A DNA stretch of 64,000 nucleotides from Candidatus Delongbacteria bacterium (GTDB lineage Bacteria > CAIWAD01): positions 239,733 through 303,732 of the forward strand of contig JACKCN010000006.1 of NCBI GenBank assembly GCA_020634015.1, read 5' to 3'. Position 1 is the stretch's first letter, and each line of letters begins with the position of its first letter. Shown piece by piece: positions 58,532 through 64,000 of the stretch. Position numbers and translations under genes: made by a program. The notes under the pieces are model-generated. The model did no database searches. It was not told the origin of the DNA and saw only the letters and a list, made by a program, of their open reading frames with translations.

Positions 58532-61500
58532 TTACTTGAGCAGCAGGATGCGCCGGGTCTCGGCCCAGCCACTCCCGGCCCGTGCACGCACCAGATAGAC
58601 GCCGCTCGCCAGCGACTCACCGTCGATCCGGAAGAGGTGCTCGCCTGCCTCCAGGGGGCCCTGGGCGAGTTGCATCACTTCCTGCCCCAGCAGGTTGTAC
58701 ACGGCCAGGTCCAGACTCTCGCGCCGATCGAGCTGCAGGCGAATGCGGGTCTCGGGATTGAAAGGATTGGGCCAGGCTTCCGAGAGATGCCAGGTGCTCG
58801 CCACGGCCGGCGCGGGCTCCACGGTTGTCAGGGGCACGGCGACCAGGCGGATCTCGTCGACGAAGTATCCCACGTGCAGACCCTGATCACTGCCGTCAGC
58901 CGCCATGCGCCAACGCAAGCGCAGGTTGCTGCCCAGCCAGGGCTCCAGATCCAGCGAGGCCAGATTCCACAGCGCCTGCACACCCGTGCGGCTGGCAAGC
59001 TCTTCCCAGGGGCCCTCGTCGGCGCTGACTTCAAGGATCACGAAGTCAAGTCCACTCTGCATGAACCACTGCTCACGCAGTTCCAGCCAGGCACTGCTGG
59101 CCTGGCTGAGGTCAATCGTGCGCTCGAACCGGGCGATGCCCGCCGAGAATGCATCGTAGAAGCCGTCGTCGGAACTGCCCAGTGCCCGGCTGCTGCCTCC
59201 ATAGGTACGCCCGCTCTGGAAGGCCCATTCGCCGCTCAGGTTCCAGTTGCCTGCCGTGTCCAGGGTCTCGAAGTCGTCCAGCGCCTCGTCTTCGCCCATG
59301 GTGAATTCGGCAACTTCGCTGAAGCCTTCGAGCGCCGCCTGGCTTTCATCGATGGCCCTGAGGCGCATCTCGTGCATCCCGGCGTTGGCGGCCGTGTACT
59401 CCAGAGTCAGGTTCCACAGTCCGGTGGTCTGCGCATCGGGCTGAAGCGCGCCCAGGCTCTGCCACTCGCCACCGGCTTCGCGTCCTTCCAGGTTCACGGA
59501 TGCCAGCCCCAGGTTGTCGCTGGCCAGCGCCTGCAGTTGCTGGACACCACTCAGACCGATCAGGTTTCGCGGCGGGCGCACGAAGCTCGCCACAGGCGGA
59601 ATCTGGTCGGCCCCCACCCTGAATCCGTACCAGCCGCTTTCGGGCAAGCTGATGTTCAGCCCATACTCGAAGCCCAGATTGAAGCGATACTCCACCTCCT
59701 GCTCCGCAAAGGGGCCGGGAATGGTGGTGAACCAGATCTCGGGGTTGAAGCCGACCTCAAGCTCCAGCGTTTGCACTTCGCCGCCGTCGACCCGCCACTC
59801 AAGTTGGTGGCCAAGCAGATTCAGCTGGCTCTGTACGGTCACGCTCACCTCGAAACCACCGGCCTGTGTGTCCTCGCTGTCCGGCAGGGGGCTGTGATCC
59901 AGATCCGGCAATGGTGCCAGCCCAAGGAGCTCCAGGTCGTCGAGATACCAGCCCGGACCGTTCTGGCTGGCGTTGCTGACGAAGTTGAAGCGAAGATCCA
60001 GCCGGTCGCCAACCTGCAGGCCGTCGCTGAGTTCGAAGGCGAGCGCCTGCCAGGCGGACCCACTGCCCGAAAGGGCCGGCTCGCCGGCGAGAGGCAGAGT
60101 CGAGGAGAAATTGAAATCGTAGCCCGAGCGCGGTTCCCGGGTCTGCCAGTCGCCGCCGTTGAGCGACATCTGCAGGTTGCCCCCGTCTCCGCTGCCGTCT
60201 CCCAGCATCCAGTGCATCAGGCCCAGTGCCGAGAATCCATCCCGGGTGACCACCAGACTGGGCAGGTCCAGACGGGCCCAGCTGCTGTTGGCATAGTTGC
60301 CCGTGAGCCCCGTGGCCCAGACATTCTCGCCGCTGAAGGCATTGAAAGGGCCGCTGAGGGGAGTTCCGTGCTGCCAGAGACCCTGAGCGTCGCTCAGGCC
60401 CGCATCGTCGGATTCGAAATCGAGCAAGGGCAGGGGCTGGGAGCTCACGGCAAAGTGCCAGGCACCCTCCGCACCGCCCACAGGACTGAAGAGTTCGCTC
60501 TGGTCCCCATTGACCAGACTGGCGTAGACCTCCACCCAGGGAGTTTCCTCGAAGCCGGGCAACTGAACCGACCAGACATCTCCGCCATCGCTGAGCATGG
60601 GCAGCTGCTGCCATTCACCACCGGCTTGCCGGAAGTTCAGGAACACATCGGCATCGGCCAGAAATGCGGGCAGGTCTCCCGAGGCCTCCATCTGCAGCTC
60701 GACGTCCGGCGGAATCTGCAGGGGCGGCTGGTGCAGCACGAAACTGCTCATGGACCAGGTCAGCACACTGCCGATGCCGTGGGCGTTGAAGGATTCGTCA
60801 ATCTCCTGCCAGTGAGGAGTCTGGTCGCCCAGGTCCCCATTGTCGTCGTCGGCCAGCAGCACCTCCACGAAATACTCGAAGAAGGCCCGGCCCGTGTCCA
60901 CGTCGTCGGGAGCGCCCCAGCGGGCGAAGTGATACAGGTGCTGGGCCGGTTCCAGGCCAATGGCCTGTCGCAGGTCCCACATCGCGCCGCCAATGATCTC
61001 GCCGTCGGCGTGCACTTCGCCCGTGATGTTCTCGGGGTAGTGACGGCTGTTCTCCACCGCGCGCAGACTCCAGCCCGGCGAGACGAAGTTCACGTCCTGG
61101 ATGAAGACCGCGTTGACGTCGGCCAGCCCTTCGTGCATCGCGCCGTTGATCATGCCCTGGCTGGCCCCCGCCTGCTGGTACTGACGGTGGTTGATGCCGT
61201 GTCCGTACTCGTGATACAGTACCCCGGCCACCTGGGCCGTGTTGGGGCAGCCCCCGCCGGCACTGAAGAAGTTGATCGTGTTGCCACCGGGATTGTAGAA
61301 GGCGTTGCAGGTCTGGCCAATGTTGACATTCACGCCCATCGGCGCATCCTGGCCCGTGAAGCCGGGATCCAGCCCCTTGATGAAATCGTGCACGATGTTG
61401 GTGTGCACGTAGGCATCCCGCTCGGCGATGTGGGCCTCACTGCCCATCACCAGGTTCTGCGCGTCGGCGGTCTCCCAGACGAAGAAGGCATCGCTGCCGT

Positions 61501-62446
61501 CACTGCGGTTCACATTGGCCCAGCGCCCCAGAAACTCGCCCGAGATGAACCAGGGCCCTGCGCCCTGGACTTCCGCCGTGAACTGGCCGAGGCTGTCGGT
61601 GAACACGGACTGGCCACTCACGTCCAGTGCCAGATGGCGTGCGGGCATCAGGATTTCCGAATCATTCTGCGAGACCGGCTGGGCCAGCACGTTCACCTGG
61701 CCATTGAGAGTCACATGGCGCACCTGGTCGTAACACCAGAGCAGTTCGCCATCCTCGGTGGAATACCAGGCCCGCCAGTTGTGTTCGTGATCCAGGGGCT
61801 GGACTTCCACTTCGAGTGCGGCACGGTGGATCCAGCGATTGTCCTGCCAGGCGGGCAACCAGATCAGCCCGTGGGAATCGATGTGTGAGCCGGGATGCAG
61901 GTCGGACACCTGGTTGCGCACAGCGTCAAGCAGGGCGTCTTCGCCCCGGATGTCGCCCCGGACCGCATCCAGCAGGCCGGCATCGCTGCCCAGCATCAGG
62001 AGTGCGCCCTGGGGGCTCACCCGGAATTCGACCTCGCTGCCGAAGACCGGCAGACCGGCCCAGGTCTCGCGGAAACGCGCAACCCAGAGCCGGTCGTGGA
62101 GTCCGCCATACAGCAGTTCCAGCTCACCGGTGGGCAGCAGTTCGCGATGATCCGCGAGCCAGCTGCGCAGGCGATTCTCGAGGTCTCGCACGTCCACCAG
62201 ATCTCCACCGGGCAGTTTCACACCTTGCAGCAGGGCGCGGTGAGGCGCCGGATGGAAGCGGTCCCAGTCCAGGATGCGACTGCCGGGGTTGGCCTTGAGG
62301 AACTCCTGCCAGACGGCGTTGCCGGGGTGGTCCTGCGAGAGCGGATTGGCCGGAAGCTGAAGCGGGACTTCGGGCAGGGCCAGCGCAGGCAGGGCGGCCA
62401 GGCCCAGGGCCAGCACGCCAAGGGCGAGACGCGGATTGAGGGACAT
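58532..62446 (-). CDS. Secreted M36 (fungalysin-type) metalloprotease with C-terminal sorting domain
   Basis: The 1304-residue protein has a signal peptide (MSLNPRLALGVLALGLAALPALA) and a propeptide of FTP/PepSY type to about residue 200 (LYGGLHDRLWVARFRETWAG). The zinc site is HEYGHGINH near residues 411-419, and EGLADV downstream supplies the third ligand Glu; both fit M36. The following 800 residues are beta-rich Ig/jelly-roll domains, and the end is a T9SS type A / FlgD-like module from PNPFNPETRI to TRRILLLK. AGGAG precedes the ATG at 62446 by 6-7 bases. It is an extracellular protein degrader, with the same tag design as the M6 protease at 7.3-10.1 kb. Confidence 0.92.
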   Translation of the reverse strand: MSLNPRLALGVLALGLAALPALALPEVPLQLPANPLSQDHPGNAVWQEFLKANPGSRILDWDRFHPAPHRALLQGVKLPGGDLVDVRDLENRLRSWLADHRELLPTGELELLYGGLHDRLWVARFRETWAGLPVFGSEVEFRVSPQGALLMLGSDAGLLDAVRGDIRGEDALLDAVRNQVSDLHPGSHIDSHGLIWLPAWQDNRWIHRAALEVEVQPLDHEHNWRAWYSTEDGELLWCYDQVRHVTLNGQVNVLAQPVSQNDSEILMPARHLALDVSGQSVFTDSLGQFTAEVQGAGPWFISGEFLGRWANVNRSDGSDAFFVWETADAQNLVMGSEAHIAERDAYVHTNIVHDFIKGLDPGFTGQDAPMGVNVNIGQTCNAFYNPGGNTINFFSAGGGCPNTAQVAGVLYHEYGHGINHRQYQQAGASQGMINGAMHEGLADVNAVFIQDVNFVSPGWSLRAVENSRHYPENITGEVHADGEIIGGAMWDLRQAIGLEPAQHLYHFARWGAPDDVDTGRAFFEYFVEVLLADDDNGDLGDQTPHWQEIDESFNAHGIGSVLTWSMSSFVLHQPPLQIPPDVELQMEASGDLPAFLADADVFLNFRQAGGEWQQLPMLSDGGDVWSVQLPGFEETPWVEVYASLVNGDQSELFSPVGGAEGAWHFAVSSQPLPLLDFESDDAGLSDAQGLWQHGTPLSGPFNAFSGENVWATGLTGNYANSSWARLDLPSLVVTRDGFSALGLMHWMLGDGSGDGGNLQMSLNGGDWQTREPRSGYDFNFSSTLPLAGEPALSGSGSAWQALAFELSDGLQVGDRLDLRFNFVSNASQNGPGWYLDDLELLGLAPLPDLDHSPLPDSEDTQAGGFEVSVTVQSQLNLLGHQLEWRVDGGEVQTLELEVGFNPEIWFTTIPGPFAEQEVEYRFNLGFEYGLNISLPESGWYGFRVGADQIPPVASFVRPPRNLIGLSGVQQLQALASDNLGLASVNLEGREAGGEWQSLGALQPDAQTTGLWNLTLEYTAANAGMHEMRLRAIDESQAALEGFSEVAEFTMGEDEALDDFETLDTAGNWNLSGEWAFQSGRTYGGSSRALGSSDDGFYDAFSAGIARFERTIDLSQASSAWLELREQWFMQSGLDFVILEVSADEGPWEELASRTGVQALWNLASLDLEPWLGSNLRLRWRMAADGSDQGLHVGYFVDEIRLVAVPLTTVEPAPAVASTWHLSEAWPNPFNPETRIRLQLDRRESLDLAVYNLLGQEVMQLAQGPLEAGEHLFRIDGESLASGVYLVRARAGSGWAETRRILLLK

Positions 62447-62639
62447 GGAAGACTCCTTGGACAATGGAGAGAGCAAAGGCTTCCCGCACGCCCGGAACTG
62501 CGCCATCGGGAAGCGATCACTGTCTGATTCGGCCGACGCTGGAGTTCAGGTGGGCGAAGGGCAAATATAGCCGGATGCGCAGGGAAAACAAGCACGAGTC
62601 AACCCGCTTGCCGAAAGCTGGCGGCTTGACGGCCCCGGC

Positions 62640-62879
62640 TCAGACGGTGACCGCCGCCTCGAGGGGCTGGCCATCCATCAGTGTCTCGTCACCCGCTTCC
62701 AGCCGCACCCGCAGGATCTCGCCCGTGCGTTCGGGGCAGGCGGGCAGCTCCACCCGGATGTAGTTGTCGTCAGACAGCATTCCGGGAAATGGGTCAGCGT
62801 GTCCTGGGGTGACCTTCCGCCCGCAGGAATCGGTTGCCCTGAAGACGTGTGCGTTCATTGCTTGGAAATCAAGATTCAT
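62640..62879 (-). pseudogene. Truncated TRAM-like fragment, possible remnant of a MiaB/MtaB-family tRNA methylthiotransferase
   Basis: The 79-codon frame contains GRKVTPGHADPFPGMLSDDN, then YIRVELPACPERTGEILRVR and a final G-x-P-L-E-A. That resembles the C-terminal TRAM domain of MtaB-type radical SAM methylthiotransferases (DNYIRV...G-x-I-x-x-V). The radical SAM and N-terminal domains are absent: the sequence upstream belongs to the divergent Rrf2 gene. There is no Shine-Dalgarno before the ATG at 62879, and the ATG lies inside the AT-rich Rrf2 promoter. A small intact TRAM-only protein is the alternative. Confidence 0.4.
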
Positions 62880-62893
62880 GATATATATTATGA
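62858..62893 (+). promoter_or_regulatory. Promoter and near-palindromic operator of the Rrf2 operon
   Basis: TTGCTT (62858-62863) and TATATA (62882-62887) stand 18 bases apart as -35 and -10. The 18-base segment 62876-62893, TCATGATATATATTATGA, is a near-perfect palindrome that covers the -10. That is the expected place for an autorepressor site of the downstream Rrf2-family protein. The AT content is far above its surroundings. The assignment is by eye. Confidence 0.5.
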
Positions 62894-62916
62894 CGAGTAA
62901 AAATAAGGGTCGGAGA

Positions 62917-63342
62917 ATGGGCTACTCCTTGTCGATGTCAAAATCCCTGCTTGTCCTGATGTTCATCGGGGACAAGATTCGCCAGGGACATTTCGAGTTC
63001 GTTTCGGCCCGTTCCATCGCCGAAGCGCTGGGCATTGCGCCGGCCACATTGACCAAACTGCTCAACAGCCTGCGGAATGCGCGTCTGATTGAGTCGCGGG
63101 AGGGCGCCAGAGGCGGCATCCGACTGGCAAGGGCCGCTGATGCAATCACCCTGCTCGATGTGTTGCAGGCGGTGGAACACGATGGGCCCCTGTTCCGCCA
63201 GGATTGGGAAGTGCCGCTGAACCTGACAAAACCCACGATCGGTCAGAAAGCGGTGAACTCACAACTTCAGGCCTGCGAAGAAGCACTGAAGCAGGCTTTG
63301 GCGGCGCGCAAGCTGTCCGATCTGTTGCGCGCACTGGACTGA
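62917..63342 (+). CDS. Rrf2-family transcriptional regulator lacking the Fe-S cysteines
   Basis: The 141-residue protein has the Rrf2 winged helix: LSMSKSLLVLMFIGDKIRQG, FVSARSIAEALGIAPATLTK, LLNSLRNARLIESREGARGG with the R-G-x-x-G-G wing, then the dimerisation helix ITLLDVLQAVEHD. The three-cysteine cluster motif of IscR/NsrR is absent; the only Cys is in LQACEEAL. It therefore probably senses something other than an Fe-S-linked signal, or uses partner contacts. The ATG at 62917 has AAGGG about 8 bases upstream. It is followed by an outer-membrane protein gene after 61 bases. Confidence 0.85.
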   Translation: MGYSLSMSKSLLVLMFIGDKIRQGHFEFVSARSIAEALGIAPATLTKLLNSLRNARLIESREGARGGIRLARAADAITLLDVLQAVEHDGPLFRQDWEVPLNLTKPTIGQKAVNSQLQACEEALKQALAARKLSDLLRALD

Positions 63343-63403
63343 TATTCTTGTGACCATAACTCGACCTAATTGTGATTCTGTTTACCAACAAAAAGGAAAA
63401 GCC

Positions 63404-63991
63404 ATGACACTCTCGAAACCGGTCCTTGGGGCCATTGCTGGCCTGCTGCTCTGGGCAGGCCCCTTTGCCAGTGCCGAATCGGCCACGCAATCAACCTGGT
63501 CTCTGGAAACTGACCCGTCCACCTTTGCGTTCGGCGGACACGCATTGCACGTGCGGTGGTCACCCGCTGCGCTGCCGGACTGGACCCTCGGCGTGGGGCA
63601 TTACGCCATGAACTTCCCCGAACTGTTCGTCGAATTGCTTCCGGACAATCGCAACAAAGGCTGGAACCAGCGGCTGGAACAGGGACTTGGCGTCTTCGCC
63701 GAACGGACCCTCCGGCCCGGGGGGCGCACAGTCCTGGGGCTGCAACTGGCCGTACAACACTATGAACTTGACAGGGATGGCTTGGCGGGCTCGGTCGACT
63801 ACAGCACGATTCTCGCCATGCCCTACGCCGGTGTGCGCTGGCGTCCCACGGGAGGGCCGCTGTACATCATGCCGTGGGCCGGCCTGGGGTTGTCCGCCAA
63901 ACTGTCGGGTGACACCATGCTGGGTGGTGAGGACTTCACTCCGGCAGCGATCATCCCCTTTGCCACGATGCATCTGGGATACAGCTTCTGA
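63404..63991 (+). CDS. Small outer-membrane beta-barrel-like protein
   Basis: The 195-residue protein has a signal peptide (MTLSKPVLGAIAGLLLWAGP, cleavage after FASA). The mature part alternates polar and hydrophobic residues in strands (HALHVRWSPAALPDWTLGVG, TVLGLQLAVQHYELDRDG, ILAMPYAGVRWRPTG) and ends HLGYSF, an aromatic barrel-insertion signal. AAGGA lies six bases upstream of the ATG. It follows the Rrf2 regulator and probably belongs to its operon. Eight strands would fit the length. Function unknown. Confidence 0.7.
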   Translation: MTLSKPVLGAIAGLLLWAGPFASAESATQSTWSLETDPSTFAFGGHALHVRWSPAALPDWTLGVGHYAMNFPELFVELLPDNRNKGWNQRLEQGLGVFAERTLRPGGRTVLGLQLAVQHYELDRDGLAGSVDYSTILAMPYAGVRWRPTGGPLYIMPWAGLGLSAKLSGDTMLGGEDFTPAAIIPFATMHLGYSF

Positions 63992-64000
63992 AGCGGACGC

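Noticed and set aside
58478..61888. Very long open frame of more than 1,100 codons on the plus strand opposite the M36 protease
   Set aside because: It is antisense to a well-supported protease, has low-complexity H/Q/G/V-rich composition, no ribosome binding site and no recognisable domain. Long antisense frames are expected in GC-rich DNA.

Overview
This is a 64 kb chromosomal window from a GC-rich Gram-negative bacterium. Several traits point to the Fibrobacterota-Chlorobiota-Bacteroidota superphylum or a related candidate phylum. Two secreted metalloproteases end in NPFNP-type (T9SS type A / FlgD-like) sorting modules. One lipoprotein begins C-A-Y-F-N-T-Y-Y-N-A, and an Ig-like lipoprotein carries the PPGGPPD signature after its lipobox Cys. 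There are also outer-membrane barrels, RlpA and an LpoA-like protein. The exact phylum is inference; no rRNA is present. Almost all genes lie on the minus strand and are packed with 4-base ATGA/GTGA overlaps. No CRISPR array, insertion sequence, prophage or integrase was seen.

Layout. 1-4 kb: start of a minus-strand exported protein, then a plus-strand outer-membrane barrel, class II aldolase and RlpA. 4-11.4 kb (minus): large TPR lipoprotein, secreted M6 protease, sirtuin and a PAS-like protein. 11.6-18.4 kb: a ribbon-helix-helix-like protein with its own terminator, the methylmalonyl-CoA mutase operon mutA-mutB-meaB, and a Crp/Fnr regulator coupled to an unknown protein. 18.5-23.5 kb: nucleotide-sugar operon (UDP-glucose dehydrogenase, UDP-xylose synthase, Ig-like lipoprotein, mannose-1-phosphate guanylyltransferase). 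23.7-30.9 kb: an envelope operon glmS, LpoA-like, uppP, C26 amidase, holA, ECF sigma, anti-sigma, closed by a clear terminator. 31-43.7 kb: guaA-surE-accD, rimI-folP with two membrane TPR/PEGA proteins, ftsH with a PEGA partner, and hpt-tilS with a small accessory protein. 44.2 kb: two CAU tRNAs (elongator-like Met and initiator Met).

44.4-57.6 kb: a Lys4-type homoaconitase/aconitase, cold-shock protein, acyl-CoA carboxylase beta subunit, a plus-strand membrane Fe-S oxidoreductase of the ETF:quinone reductase type, a sulfatase-modifying-factor-fold lipoprotein, a Sel1-repeat protein, etfA, etfB, tgt and mscL. 57.6-64 kb: a structured, terminator-ended intergenic region that may encode a small RNA, an alkyltransferase-like protein, a giant M36 protease, a truncated TRAM-like fragment, and a plus-strand Rrf2 regulator with a small outer-membrane protein.

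The genes suggest an organism that degrades protein outside the cell (M6 and M36 proteases). It appears to oxidise odd-chain, branched or amino-acid-derived acyl-CoAs: acyl-CoA carboxylase beta, methylmalonyl-CoA mutase, and ETF feeding a membrane Fe-S quinone reductase. It also invests heavily in envelope sugars and peptidoglycan. The least explained structures are the FtsH-linked PEGA/TPR membrane cluster, the envelope operon with its embedded holA and sigma factor, the Crp-linked unknown protein, and the 57.8-58.07 kb RNA candidate.
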